This document shows, piece by piece, positions 8,254 to 18,400 of a stretch of DNA of 64,000 bases. Each line of letters opens with the position of its first letter. The stretch's first letter is position 1. Origin of the DNA: Natrinema salsiterrestre (GTDB lineage Archaea; Halobacteriota; Halobacteria; Halobacteriales; Natrialbaceae). The notes below the pieces were generated by a model. That model ran no database searches, was not told where the DNA came from, and saw only the letters and a list, made by a program, of their open reading frames with translations. The translations under genes and the position numbers were made by a program. The DNA is taken from positions 357,571 through 421,570 of the forward strand of contig NZ_JAMQOT010000003.1 of the NCBI RefSeq assembly GCF_029502005.1. The letters run 5' to 3'.

Positions 8254-9594
8254 ATGCAATCGGAATCGTCGATCGCGACGCGCCTGCTCGCGTGTCTCGT
8301 CGTCGCGATGCTAGTCGGCGGCGCGGGTGCAGGTACCGCGGCCGGTGCCTCGAGTGCCGGGTCCGTACTGCCGAGTGCGACCGCGCTCTCGACGACCGAC
8401 GCTGTCGACGGGTCTCTCGACGAGACGACGGAGGCGCTCGAGAACACCACCGAGACGACGACCGATACCGTCGAAGACACGACCGATACCACGACGGACT
8501 CCGTCGAGAATACCTCGGGGACGACGACCGATTCGGTCGAGGACGCGACCGATAGTACGACCGACGCCCTCGAGAACGAGACCGACGATTCGGACGGCTC
8601 CGGTGAGACGGGCGATGGGGTCGACGAAACGACCGAGACGGTCGACGACACCGTCGATACGACGACCGACACTGTCGACGGCACCGTCGACACCACGACC
8701 GATACCGTCGACACCACGACCGATACCGTCGACGAAACGGGGGAAACAGTCGACGAAACGACGATCGATGCCGCTCTCGAGGCCGGGCTCGGTACGCGTG
8801 AATCGAATCCGAGCGGCTCGAGCGACGGAACGGCCACGGCCGAGAACGCGAGCGCGGGCAGCGGTGGCGACGCCGACGGAGCGTCCGACGGCACCGAAAC
8901 GGCGACGGACGCGATACTGGTCGGGATGCTGGGGGCGATCACCGCCTCCGGTGCGGCGGCCAGCGGTGCCGGTGCGACCGGGACGGCCGGCGGCGGGAGC
9001 GCCGCGACGGCCGGGTGGCTGCACACCCTCCGCGAGACGCGACTGCTCCGACGGGCCGGGACGGACCTCTGGAAGCTCCTGCCGCTGTTCAGGTACAGCC
9101 AGTACGACGATTCCGATCCGCTCGAGCACGACCGCCGCCGGGCGCTCTACGAGACGATCGAGGCCGAGCCGGGCTCGTACCTCTCGCAACTCAGCGACGA
9201 GACCGGCGTCCCCCTCTCGACGGTCCGCCACCACGTCCGCATCCTCGAGGAGGAGGGCCTGATAACCACGAGCAAGCACACCGGGAAGCGCCGCTACTTC
9301 CTCGAGGGAGCCGACGCCGAACTGCAGGCCGCGCTCGCGGAACCGGCCAAACGCGACGTGCTCGAGGCGCTCGCGGCGCTCGGCCGGGCGCACAACGGCC
9401 GGCTCGCGGACGAACTCGAGCGCGATCCGAGCACGGTGTCACATCACCTCGCGGGGCTCGAGGACGACGGGCTGGTCATGCGGGAACGCGACGGCCGCTC
9501 GATCGTCAACGAACTCCCGCCCCGGGTCGAAAGGGCGCTCGGCGGCGATTCCCCGCCGACAGGCGACGCGGAACCGGCCCCCGCCGACGACTGA
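8254..9594 (+). CDS. Membrane-anchored transcription regulator with two winged helices and a repeat stalk
   Basis: A 446-residue protein with an unusual layout. Residues 1-31 look like a signal peptide ending in Ala/Gly. Residues 57-170 are a Thr/Asp/Val stalk of 11- and 7-residue repeats (for example TTTDSVEDATD). Residues 171-218 are Ser/Gly/Asp-rich. Residues 219-250 form a weakly hydrophobic Ala/Gly segment that may cross the membrane. The C-terminal part has two winged helix-turn-helix domains, about 297-350 (LSTVRHHVRILEEEGLI) and 363-420 (PSTVSHHLAGLEDDGLVMR). The likely topology is an outside stalk with inside DNA-binding domains. The signal sensed is unknown. It is divergent from mutS. 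Confidence 0.85.
   Translation: MQSESSIATRLLACLVVAMLVGGAGAGTAAGASSAGSVLPSATALSTTDAVDGSLDETTEALENTTETTTDTVEDTTDTTTDSVENTSGTTTDSVEDATDSTTDALENETDDSDGSGETGDGVDETTETVDDTVDTTTDTVDGTVDTTTDTVDTTTDTVDETGETVDETTIDAALEAGLGTRESNPSGSSDGTATAENASAGSGGDADGASDGTETATDAILVGMLGAITASGAAASGAGATGTAGGGSAATAGWLHTLRETRLLRRAGTDLWKLLPLFRYSQYDDSDPLEHDRRRALYETIEAEPGSYLSQLSDETGVPLSTVRHHVRILEEEGLITTSKHTGKRRYFLEGADAELQAALAEPAKRDVLEALAALGRAHNGRLADELERDPSTVSHHLAGLEDDGLVMRERDGRSIVNELPPRVERALGGDSPPTGDAEPAPADD
8422..8763 (+). repeat. In-frame 33-bp/21-bp coding repeats (Thr/Asp stalk)
   Basis: These bases encode residues 57-170 of the membrane regulator. Five 11-residue units are consecutive (TTD-type starts at residues 58, 69, 80, 91 and 102). 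After a short acidic break there are units of 11, 11, 7 and 11 residues. The pattern is polar-polar-polar-Asp-x-Val/Leu-Asp/Glu. Such 7/11 patterns can form long helical rods, but the many Thr residues also suit an extended O-glycosylated stalk. Confidence 0.75.
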
Positions 9595-9636
9595 CTGTCC
9601 TCGGTCGATGCTGCCCAACGGTTTCTCGACCGACCC

Positions 9637-9978
9637 TCACTCTCCGCTCGAACCCGTCGTCTCGAAGTACAGCTCCGCGTGGTTCGCACAGCCGGGATTG
9701 AACGCGGCGTCACAGGCCGGACAGCTATAGTCGGCCTCGAGGTAGCCGGGGACGGTGAGTTCGGTCCCGCAAACGCCACAGAGAACGGACGGCTCGTCGA
9801 ACCGCGCTCGAGGCCACGGGACGGCCTCGTGGGTCGTCGATTCCTCGTGGCACCGGAAGCAGGGGTAGTACCGCTCGCAGCAATCGAACTTGAAGGAGAC
9901 GACGTCTCGGTCGGTTCGGTAGTGAGCGCACCGTGTTTCGTGATCGACATCGACGCCGCGGACAGGCTGGTCCGACAT
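9637..9978 (-). CDS. CHY-type zinc finger protein
   Basis: A 113-residue protein with the CHY zinc finger layout. It has CAHYRTDRDVVSFKFDCC, then YYPCFRCHEE, then two CxxC pairs (CGVCG and CPAC) with a final CANH. These Cys and His residues should bind three zinc ions. The family is found in archaea, bacteria and some eukaryotic ubiquitin ligases; the prokaryotic role is uncertain (protein or nucleic-acid binding). The end converges on the regulator gene 42 bp away. Confidence 0.9.
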   Translation of the reverse strand: MSDQPVRGVDVDHETRCAHYRTDRDVVSFKFDCCERYYPCFRCHEESTTHEAVPWPRARFDEPSVLCGVCGTELTVPGYLEADYSCPACDAAFNPGCANHAELYFETTGSSGE

Positions 9979-10299
9979 AGAACGTATTCGAGCGAAACGA
10001 CGGCCCCAGCGGACTTCGCCGTTACGGTCGGCAATGTCGTCGAGCAGGCGGGGATGGGGACTCGTATCCGAACCCTACGCGTCGGACGCTCGGATTTCAG
10101 TCACTTTAGACATACGTTTGGCTGTCAGTAGCCGACGCCGCGATCGACTCCCGAACGTCGTCCGCCGGACGACACTACCTAAACGTGGTAGTATTGGCCG
10201 GCCGTCTTCTTAAGTGGCTCATCGACTTCCGTTACTATGAGATAACCCCACGGAAGGCATGACAGGTACCCTCCAACTGACCTTCAGCTTCCCCCACAT
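9979..10299. promoter_or_regulatory. Divergent intergenic region with an inverted repeat
   Basis: This 321-bp region separates two divergent genes. It contains the inverted repeat ACTACC-TAAACGT-GGTAGT at 10174-10192, directly followed by the palindrome GGCCGGCC at 10196-10203. Either could be an operator for the membrane protein gene at 10300. No open frame, TATA box of clear quality or RNA gene is evident in the rest. Confidence 0.4.
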
Positions 10300-11316
10300 A
10301 TGAGCGCTTCCGACAGGTTTGACAATCTGAGAAGTTGGTTTCCCATTCCGAGCCGTCGACGCGGTGTCGGGCTCAGTCGATGGTTGCTTCTGGAAGGGAA
10401 TCGATACGCCGTCACCGGGGCGCTACTGACAATGACGCTCCTCAGCATCATCCTGATCGGGATGCTCTGGACGTTCGAAATGAGCGTCCTCCTCACCGAG
10501 ACACAGGCCGTCCAGACGATACTCAACACGTTCCTCAGTGGGATCATCCTGCTAGTTTCGATCGTCGTCTCGATCAACTCGACGGTCCTCTCCTACGACA
10601 TTACCCACATAAGCGCTCAGCAGGAGCGTATCAAAGGTATGCGAGAGTTCCGACGCGAGTTAGATAGGGTCACGGTAACGGATGAAGACCCGACGAACGC
10701 GCGGATGTTCATCCAAGTTGTCGCGGAGACCATTCGAGATCACGCCCATCAATTGGAGGACGTCGCCGAGGGGTCCGACGAGGAGTTGGCCACCGATATC
10801 AGAGAGTACACCGAGTCCATCACGGAGACCGCCGATCACCTCGACGAGTCGATCCACCACGTCGGCGGTGCCGAGTTCGGCGTCCTCTGGCTCGGACTCG
10901 AGACGGATTACGGTCCGATGATGGACCAGGTTCGCGAATTCGCGTTTCGGTTCGAGGACGACGAGTCCGACGTCGGCGAGGACCCCTTCGAGGACTTGCT
11001 ACAAGCATTGGAGCTGTTTGCGACCGGACGGGAATACTTCAAAACGCTGTACTACAGCCGGGAAATCTCCGAGCTCTCGCGGACGCTTTTGATCAGTGCG
11101 TTTCCGTCGATCATCGCGACCGTGTCGACGATCCTCGCGATCAATGCCAATCTCGTGCCGGAGATCTGGATGTTGGGCCTTCCGCCGCTGTTGATGTTCG
11201 TCGCGATTGCGTTCTCGATCGCACTGATTCCGTTCCTCGTTCTGACATCGTTTACGATCCGGATGGCGACCGTCGCACGACGAACCGCGGGTGCAGGGCC
11301 GTTCATTCTTCAGTAG
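10300..11316 (+). CDS. Four-helix membrane protein with a central acidic helical domain
   Basis: A 338-residue protein with two transmembrane hairpins. Helices 1 and 2 lie at about residues 40-62 and 72-97, and helices 3 and 4 at about 255-275 and 282-310. The ~150-residue domain between them is acidic and probably helical (SDEELATDIREYTESITETA). The N terminus is basic (PSRRRGVGLSR). I do not recognise a named family. The design, a soluble domain held by two hairpins, could suit a sensor or a membrane scaffold. It is a single-gene unit. Confidence 0.85.
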   Translation: MSASDRFDNLRSWFPIPSRRRGVGLSRWLLLEGNRYAVTGALLTMTLLSIILIGMLWTFEMSVLLTETQAVQTILNTFLSGIILLVSIVVSINSTVLSYDITHISAQQERIKGMREFRRELDRVTVTDEDPTNARMFIQVVAETIRDHAHQLEDVAEGSDEELATDIREYTESITETADHLDESIHHVGGAEFGVLWLGLETDYGPMMDQVREFAFRFEDDESDVGEDPFEDLLQALELFATGREYFKTLYYSREISELSRTLLISAFPSIIATVSTILAINANLVPEIWMLGLPPLLMFVAIAFSIALIPFLVLTSFTIRMATVARRTAGAGPFILQ

Positions 11317-11522
11317 GATCGGCGACGGAAGCGAGAGACAGATCGCCGGTCCGAACGATCGAACGGCGTTGTCATAGCGTGACCGGGACCGAAATCGAGC
11401 AGCGGAGCGGAAAACGAGACGCCCACGATGAGGATGCCGATGTCGTGTTTACTGTTGCCAATCACCTGGCCCGAGACCCGCTCGAAATCGATACGATTGT
11501 GCCCTCCGACGAGGGCCGGCTG

Positions 11523-11738
11523 TCAGGCGTACTTCGGGCGTTCCGTCGTCTGTTCGACGTCGCCCGTGATCGTCTCCTCGTCGCTATCGTCGTCGTAGAC
11601 GTACCGGCCGGTCGCGCCACAGAGGGTACACTCGTAGGTCTCGGAGATCTCGTTTATCATCTCGCCGTCCTCGAAGTAGACGCGGCTCTGGGTGATCTGC
11701 AGGAACTGGGCGGTCTCGCAGTTAGTGCAGGTGATCAT
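11523..11738 (-). CDS. Small two-CxxC zinc-ribbon protein
   Basis: A 71-residue protein with two zinc knuckles, CTNCE near the N terminus and CTLCGATG in the middle, forming one predicted zinc ribbon, followed by a negatively charged tail. Haloarchaea carry many such very small zinc-finger proteins; most have no assigned function, and a few affect motility or biofilm formation. The third-position base choice and the paired CxxC support a real gene. Confidence 0.85.
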   Translation of the reverse strand: MITCTNCETAQFLQITQSRVYFEDGEMINEISETYECTLCGATGRYVYDDDSDEETITGDVEQTTERPKYA

Positions 11739-12081
11739 ACCAGTTCGGTACCCGCGATCGGTTGTAGTTATCCGGCTTGTAACCGAAAGGGACGAGTGAC
11801 TATCGGGCTCTTACCGGGCTCGTGGTCGCTGTGGGAGACCGTTCGGGCCTCACCGACGACTCACGCCCAACCGTGCCGCCCAGACTGCGAGTAATAGCCG
11901 TCTAATCGCACGACTGGGGCGGGTTTCTCACCGATCGCCGGTTCGTCGATTTTCCGACGAAAACGCGTATTTACTCCCGGGTCGGGCCGGTAGACGACTG
12001 TTTACCGAGGGGCTTCACGAACGGAGATCCGCTCGATAGCAACGCGGAGAGCCCCACTGTCGGCCGGTATCGTCTCCCCGC
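11739..12081. other. Intergenic region, nothing identified
   Basis: This 343-bp stretch lies before the zinc-ribbon gene and behind the oxidoreductase gene. I see no coding frame with haloarchaeal codon use, no tRNA and no repeat. Only a weak T/A-rich patch (GTATTTACTC, 11968-11977) stands out. Confidence 0.3.
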
Positions 12082-13119
12082 TCATTCCCGTTCCGCGAAC
12101 TCGGGGGTGAGGCCGTCGATAGTGACCCGCCCGCCCGACAGCGCCGCTTCGTACGCCGCCTCGGTCAGTGCCGTCACTCGGAGCGCGTCTCGAGCCGTCG
12201 CCGGCGGTTCGCTCCCCTCCCTGACGCTCTCGAGGAAGGCGTCGGCGCGGGACTGCTCGCCGCGGGGATCGACGTAGGGGACGTACTCTCCGGCATCGGC
12301 ACGGATCTCGCGGACGTCCCGCGGTCCCCACTGCGTTCCCTCGAGGTAGACCGCGCCGTCGTCGTCCCAGAGGTGGAGGTGCTCGCGGACCGACGGGGCG
12401 TCGCCGTGGAACGAGAACGTTCCGGTCGCACCGTTCGCGAACGCCACGTCGAGGTGGGCGCGGCTATCGACGCGGTTCTCGTCGTCGTGGAAGTCCATAC
12501 TCGCGGCGACGGACACCGGCTCGAGCCCGGTCGTCCAGAGCACGCCGTCGAGGACGTGGCTCCCCGTATCGTACAGGAATCCCCCGCCCGACAGCTCCGG
12601 GTCGAGTCGCCAGCTCCCCCGCGAGTCGTCGATCCAGTCCTGCGTGATCGAGGCGGTCACCCACCTCGGTTCGTGGTCGGTAAACCGCTCGCGAGCCGTC
12701 CGAAAGGCCGTCTGCAAGTGTCGCTGGTAGCCGACCATGACGGTCGGATCGCTCCGTTCGGCTCGCGCCGTGAGATCGCGAGCCCGGTCGAGGTCCGTCG
12801 TCAACGGCTTGTCGCAGTAGACGTGGCAGCCGCGATCGAGGGCGGCGACGACCTGCTCGTAGTGCAGGGTGTGGGGCGTCCCGACGAGGACGGCGTCGAT
12901 GCCCCTGTCCTCGAGCATCGCCGGATACTCGGCGTAGCGCCGGTCGTCGGGGACGTCGAATTCGTCCCCGATAGACTCGAGTCGATCCGCGTCGAGATCG
13001 CAGATCGCCCGGACGGTCGCGTCCGGGTGGCGGTGAAACTGACCGCCGACAGTGGTTCCGATGTATCCCAGGCCGACGATACCGATCCGAATCGGGCGTG
13101 ACGGAGCGCCATCAGACAT
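12082..13119 (-). CDS. Gfo/Idh/MocA family NAD(P)-dependent oxidoreductase
   Basis: A 345-residue dehydrogenase of the glucose-fructose oxidoreductase/inositol dehydrogenase family. The N-terminal Rossmann fold has IGIVGLGYIGTTVGGQF. The catalytic-lysine motif appears as CDKPL in place of the common EKP. The C-terminal alpha/beta domain contains GGGFLYDTGSHVLD, where the His is usually catalytic. The substrate is probably a sugar or polyol but cannot be named. The frame stays open upstream to 13404, but the ATG at 13119 (MSDGAPSRPIRIG) starts just before the Rossmann strand and is the family-like start. Confidence 0.9.
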   Translation of the reverse strand: MSDGAPSRPIRIGIVGLGYIGTTVGGQFHRHPDATVRAICDLDADRLESIGDEFDVPDDRRYAEYPAMLEDRGIDAVLVGTPHTLHYEQVVAALDRGCHVYCDKPLTTDLDRARDLTARAERSDPTVMVGYQRHLQTAFRTARERFTDHEPRWVTASITQDWIDDSRGSWRLDPELSGGGFLYDTGSHVLDGVLWTTGLEPVSVAASMDFHDDENRVDSRAHLDVAFANGATGTFSFHGDAPSVREHLHLWDDDGAVYLEGTQWGPRDVREIRADAGEYVPYVDPRGEQSRADAFLESVREGSEPPATARDALRVTALTEAAYEAALSGGRVTIDGLTPEFAERE

Positions 13120-13662
13120 ATGCCGTCGAACGCCGTCCAGCGCCATCTCTCTGGAGGCGTCGCAGGCAAGCACCGCGCCGCCGCGACCCCGAATCGATCC
13201 AGTTCGCGGCTTTCGATCCCGGTTCCGGATCGAGAAGACGGGACCGTCCGTCACGGCTGGAATCCCGCTTGCGGTCGCGGTATAGACACCGGTTATGCCT
13301 CCGACGTGCCAGCAATCACGACGTAGCATCGGGCTACGAGCGGAGTATACGCCACCTGCGGGCGGTTCGGAGACGCTACCGGTGTGCAAGCGGCCGCATA
13401 ACAATGGCCGAAACGCGCATCGACCGACGTGCGGGGAGAAAACCCCGCCGGGTACGCGCTCGGCCCAACCGACGCGCTGACCAGCCGATTGCGTGCGTTC
13501 ACGCCCGGATCGCTCGACGTGGACTCGCCCCCGCTTCGAGTACGCTCATGTCTCTCACGCCCGGGGCGGTTCCCGCCCCGCCCGGGGTTCGTGACCCAGT
13601 ACGGATCGCCGCCGGTAACTCCCGCCGCCGAACCGATCGGTTATCGGTCCGACGATCACCGG
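13120..13662. other. Intergenic region with a GC-rich hairpin
   Basis: This 543-bp stretch contains no convincing gene on either strand; the open frames here are short and Arg-rich, the usual GC shadow pattern. A compact hairpin is present at 13563-13579 (GGGGCGG, 3-nt loop, CCGCCCC). It is 84 bp beyond the alcohol dehydrogenase stop codon. No T-run follows, so a terminator call is not justified. Confidence 0.35.
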
Positions 13663-14724
13663 TTAGAACTCCGTAATAACCGGAATGCCGACCGTCTCGT
13701 AGTCGTCCATCGAGGCCAGCGTCTCCGGTGCCTCCTCGAGCGAGAGCGTCTCGCCGATGATCTTGCTGGGCTCGAGGGTGCCCTGCGCGATCAGGTTGAA
13801 CAGCTCCTCGTAGCGGACCAGCGGCATCCCGAAGGAGCCGTGGAAGTCGATCTCCTGCATCGTCATGATGTCGACGGGGAGTTCGATCTGGCCCTGTTCC
13901 TCGCCGGTCGTGAGACCGACCTGAACGTGGCTCCCGCGGGTACCCAGGCTGTTGACCGAGTTCTGGCAGGTTTCCGCGATGCCCAGCGCGTCGATCGAGA
14001 CGTCCGCACCGTCGCCGGTGATCGACTGCACTGCCTGCGGTGCGCTGTCGACCTCGGTACTGTTGATCGTCTCGACCGCGCCGAGTTCCTCGGCTCGCTC
14101 GAGTTTGCTGTCGAGGACGTCGATCGCGATGGGGTGCGCGCCCAGCGCCTGCGCGATGTGGATCGCCGAGAGACCGACCCCGCCACAGCCGTGGACGGCG
14201 ACCCAGTCGCCGGGTCGGAGGTTGGCCCGGTCGGCAAGCGCGTGATAGGCCGTCATGAACCGGCAGCCGAGGCCGGCCATCTCCGCGAAGTCGACCTCGT
14301 CGGGGAGTTTGACGCAGTTGAAATCGGCCTCGCGAACGGGGAACGCCTCCGCGAACGCGCCCGGTGCGTACTCCGATAGCCCGAGGGGTAACACCGTCTC
14401 GCAGTTGTTCGCCCGGCCTTCGCGGCAGTGAGAACAGCTCCCGTCACCGAGGTGGAACGGCACCGCCACGCGGTCGCCCTCCTCGAGCGTCTCGACGTCG
14501 CTGCCGACCGCCGAGACGACGCCCGCGGGCTCGTGACCGAGAACCTGTCCCTCGGGGACGCCGGCACCGATCCAGCTCCAGTCGCCCTGCCAGGCGTGCC
14601 AGTCGCTTCGGCAGATCCCACACGCCTCGGTTTCGACGATGACCTGGTCCGGCTTCGGCTCCGGATAGTCGACGTCTTTGACCGCAAGCGGTTCACCATG
14701 TTCCTCGAGTACGGCTGCTCGCAT
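13663..14724 (-). CDS. Zinc-dependent alcohol dehydrogenase (MDR family)
   Basis: A 353-residue medium-chain dehydrogenase. Catalytic zinc ligands are visible in ACGICRSDWH and VLGHEPAG. The structural zinc lobe reads LGDGSCSHCREGRANNC: three Cys are present, but an Asp occupies the place of the first. The cofactor fold has VAVHGCGGVGLSAIHIAQALG, ending in an acidic AIDVLD strand that favours NAD over NADP. It resembles alcohol and polyol dehydrogenases of haloarchaea; the substrate is unknown. A TATA element at 14748-14755 on the minus strand supports the start. Confidence 0.93.
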   Translation of the reverse strand: MRAAVLEEHGEPLAVKDVDYPEPKPDQVIVETEACGICRSDWHAWQGDWSWIGAGVPEGQVLGHEPAGVVSAVGSDVETLEEGDRVAVPFHLGDGSCSHCREGRANNCETVLPLGLSEYAPGAFAEAFPVREADFNCVKLPDEVDFAEMAGLGCRFMTAYHALADRANLRPGDWVAVHGCGGVGLSAIHIAQALGAHPIAIDVLDSKLERAEELGAVETINSTEVDSAPQAVQSITGDGADVSIDALGIAETCQNSVNSLGTRGSHVQVGLTTGEEQGQIELPVDIMTMQEIDFHGSFGMPLVRYEELFNLIAQGTLEPSKIIGETLSLEEAPETLASMDDYETVGIPVITEF

Positions 14725-14747
14725 GGATTATAGGTTGAGCCAGCGAC

Positions 14748-14755
14748 TATAAAAG
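14748..14755 (-). promoter_or_regulatory. TATA element of the alcohol dehydrogenase gene
   Basis: Minus-strand CTTTTATAG lies about 24-32 nt upstream of the ATG at 14724, predicting a leaderless transcript. Confidence 0.6.
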
Positions 14756-14759
14756 AGTA

Positions 14760-15421
14760 GGCGGTATGTGATCATTCATCATAAATCCGGAGCGGGTTTC
14801 GTATCGTTGTCTCGGGCTCCAGTACCCGAAATACACCGCTTTTCGCCCCGAACGCTTCGGATCTCGAGATCCAGTCGCGAAACCGAACCGTCGATGTATC
14901 CTGCGACGGAACTATCGCGGTGGGAGAACGTCCCGTCGGGCAGACGCCCCTGAGCGCGGTGATTCGCCACCCGGGTCACACCCCGGCAACTATCTCAACT
15001 CGACGGTGCAGTCCCGTGGAAAGCCCCGTCGTCGGACAACACCGGATTCCAAGCGGTGCGAAGCGTCTCCTCACGGTTCGCTGCGAGTCGGCTTCCGGAA
15101 CGGTGGCTGTCGTCGGTCGACGAACTGACTCGCCTCGCGACTCCGAACGCAGTGACGACGAGACGTTTTGAGAGCAGGATACCGCGGATTCACTCACGCG
15201 GTAAGTCGACGGCGGCATCGATGTGGCCCTGGAGTTCCGAACTGGGAAGCGGGACTGCGTCGGGGTGGGACGCCTCGATGGACTGCAACCCCTCGGCGAT
15301 CGACGCTCGTCCGTACAGATGTTCGTCGTCGCACTCGGTTACGTATCGCTCGATTCAGGCAGCCATCGAAGAGGCGCGTCGGCGATACACCACGCTGCAT
15401 GCGTTTCTCATCTGGATTCGT
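14760..15421. other. Long intergenic region, nothing identified
   Basis: About 660 bp lie between the alcohol dehydrogenase promoter and the end of the 1432-residue gene. The open frames are short, and none shows a recognisable protein or haloarchaeal codon pattern. I see no RNA gene or IS end. Together with the gaps at 19.7 kb and 25.1 kb it marks this stretch as less densely coded than the flanks. Confidence 0.35.
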
Positions 15422-18400
15422 TCACCGATCCTCCGATTCCGGTGAGGTACTGCCGAGCCCGCGGTCAGTATTCGAGGGCGACTCGCCATCGGAAACGGGT
15501 TTGTCGTCACCGCCGTTGTCGAACAGGTCGTTCGCGAGAGACTCGTGGCCCGTTTTTCGGAGACCGTGGTCGATGCGGATCACGAAATCGCCGGGATTCC
15601 TGACGGTGGCCGACGAGAGCGTGTCGGCGGCTTGGGAAACCGTTCGTTCCAGGGCGTTATCGTCCGGGAGCAGGCCCGCGTCGCTCGCGGCCCGGAGAGA
15701 CTCGGCTACGGCCTCAATGCACGCTTCGATCCGTATCCCGGGGCCGTGTCTCTTTGCGCCCTCGACGACTACGTCGGCGTAGAGGCCTTCCAGGAACGTC
15801 GCCGGCTCGTTCACGGACGGCCCCCTCGTGAATTCACGGAGTTCCGAATCGAGTTTCCGACGCCACTCGTCGGCACCGTCCTGAGCTGCGTCGAAGAGGG
15901 CTCGAGCGTACACGCCGGTGACGAATTCGGCCGGACGGTCCGGCACTTCCCTCGTCGCGGCCGCTTCGATCCCGGCACTAACGAGGTCGAACCACTCCTC
16001 CGTTTCCGAAACGTCGGTGTGGGTTCGACCGACCTGTGAGAGCGCCTCGGCATAGATCCGCTCGAAGATGTCTGCCCGCTCGAGGCCGACCCAGTCGAGC
16101 GAACACTCCCCGTCCAGGGCCGCCAGGACCTCGGTCACCCCGAACCGAACTTCCTCGGACCGGGCGTCGGCGGCGAGTGCGAGTGCACCGCCAAACACCG
16201 AGGCCACGTACACGACCGGATGCGGTGGATTGTCCTGGGCTGTCGCAGCCGCCCGGATCTGGGACAGCACTGCATCGACCACCCCTTCGTGTGTCCGTTC
16301 GCCGACGTCCGTCCGGGTCAACACTGCCGCCAAAATCTCGGCATCGATCGACGCGAACGCGTCGAACCAGTCCGTCTCGTCGCGCCCGTCGATGGACTCG
16401 CGACTGGTCCGAAACGACCGGACGAGCACCGTGATCCACTCCTGCGTGCGACTCGATTCCCCGTCAGCTGCCCACTCGACGGCGGCTCCGCCGTAGACCT
16501 CTGCGAGGAACTGAATCGGATCGTCGACCGCATCGGTCGTCGTGGCTCGCGTTTCGATCAGGTCCGTGAGCCCGCCGTACCAGGTGCGCTCCCCTCGTGG
16601 TGTCACTCCGTCGTTCGAATCGGGCCACTCGTCCGAATCGGGATCGAAGCCCCGTACGTGGGTAGACAGCGCCCCGCGGTAGACCTCCGTCAGATACTGC
16701 GTCGTCTCCGCGGTGGACGCATCGGACCCGACTCCCCGAGTCACGGACTCCTCGTACAGTTCCATCCAGTCCTCGAAGCCGAGGGAGTCCTCGAACGCGA
16801 TCGTGTCGCGACCGTAGGGGTACTGACCGACCGCGTCGGGAGAGTCCAACTCGACGTCGCCGAAGGCGGCGAGTCCCGTCGCGTGGAGAGCCGCTCGGCC
16901 GTCTCGCTCGTTTTCGAATCCGTCGGAACCGGCGATCGCATCAGCGAGCCGGTGACACTCGGCGAAGAACGGTTCCGCTCGGTCGAGCTCACCCGACTGG
17001 ACGACGACTCGAACCGTGTGGCCGTACGCCTCGAGGACGTACGTCTCGGGATCGCCGTCGAGTTCTACTGCTGTCGCTGTGTGGCGTACGCTCTGGCCGA
17101 CGGCCTCGAGGAGGGGACCGAACGCCTCGTCCGGACAGCCGTGCTCGAAGACCCACAGCCCGAGCCCTGCGACGTAGAGCTCTGTGAGCAGCGTCCGCCG
17201 ACTGTGCCGATCAGTGACGTCCTGAACTGCCTCCCTGGCTCTGGACTCGATATCGTGGACCCAGACCGACAACTCCTCGGTCGACCGCTCGACGCCTGCG
17301 ACTGCACCGAGCATGGACCCGAAACTGTTCCCGAGGGCGCTCGCCGTGTGGTGATCGTTGGCACTCATCGCGTACTGGCGAACGCGGGAAACGATGGTGG
17401 AGATGCCGCCGTTGGCCGCCTTCGGATCGTCGGCTCGTCGGACGATCTGGCCGACCGCGGCCCCGTAGACGAAGTGGAGCGGGAACTGCCACCCGTCGTC
17501 TACGATCGATGCGTGGAGGGCTTCGTCGACGCACCCGACCGCCCCGTGGTTCACGGCCGACCCGTCCGGCGGCTGAGCGAGCCGTGCCAGTGCGGCCGCG
17601 AACGCTGTCGCAAACGGTTCCAGGTCGCCGCCGACGGATTCCCGACCGGCGAACGGAGCGGCTGTTTCGTTCGTGACCTCGAGAACGCCGCGCGCGACCG
17701 CGTGGACCCACTCGTCAGTCCTCGGGTTCGCCCGTGCGACGGCTGCGATCGCAGTCTCGTAGACCTCGCCCCGGTACAGGAGGGACTCGTCCGAGTCGGC
17801 GGTTCGATTTCGCCCGACGTCGGTCACGAGGTCGTCGATGAACGAGAGCCACTGCTCGGCCGCGGCCGGCCCGTGCGTCGTCGAGATGACGTCGACGGCC
17901 TCGGCGACGACGGTCCCGACGAACTCGCCGTCCAGGGCGTGATCGGGAACGGCCGCGATCGCAGCCAGCGGGCTCTGATCCGTGACCGACTCGACGTCGA
18001 CCGACCGACGAGACGGCGACCGGATCTCGTTCCACCCGATCGCATCGAGCAGGTCGCGAGCGACGGTCGCCGGGTCTCGGTCGATATCGACGGTCGGATC
18101 TGCCAGCGAAAACTCGACGCGGTCGGTCCAGGCCGTCAATTCGTCACAGCCCGCCCGATCGGCGACGTCCTCGAGCCGCTCGCGGTTGGTGTCGTCACAG
18201 ATGAGCACCGCGCCCGCACAACTCCCGTCGCCGATCCACTCGGGGAGTGCCCGAACGCCGTCGTCGCCGTTGACGGCCGCCGGCTCGGCACCGTACGTTG
18301 CGACGACGATCGCGTTCGGCGTCGCCTCGATCCCCGTCCGGATGTGGTCGGGACGAGAGAGATCGGGAAGTGTGACGGTCGTTCCCCAGTCGTCGAGCTC

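Noticed and set aside
13563-13579. GC hairpin as a terminator of the alcohol dehydrogenase gene
   Set aside because: It is 84 bp beyond the stop and lacks a T-run. Archaeal terminators are usually T-tracts, so this is only noted.
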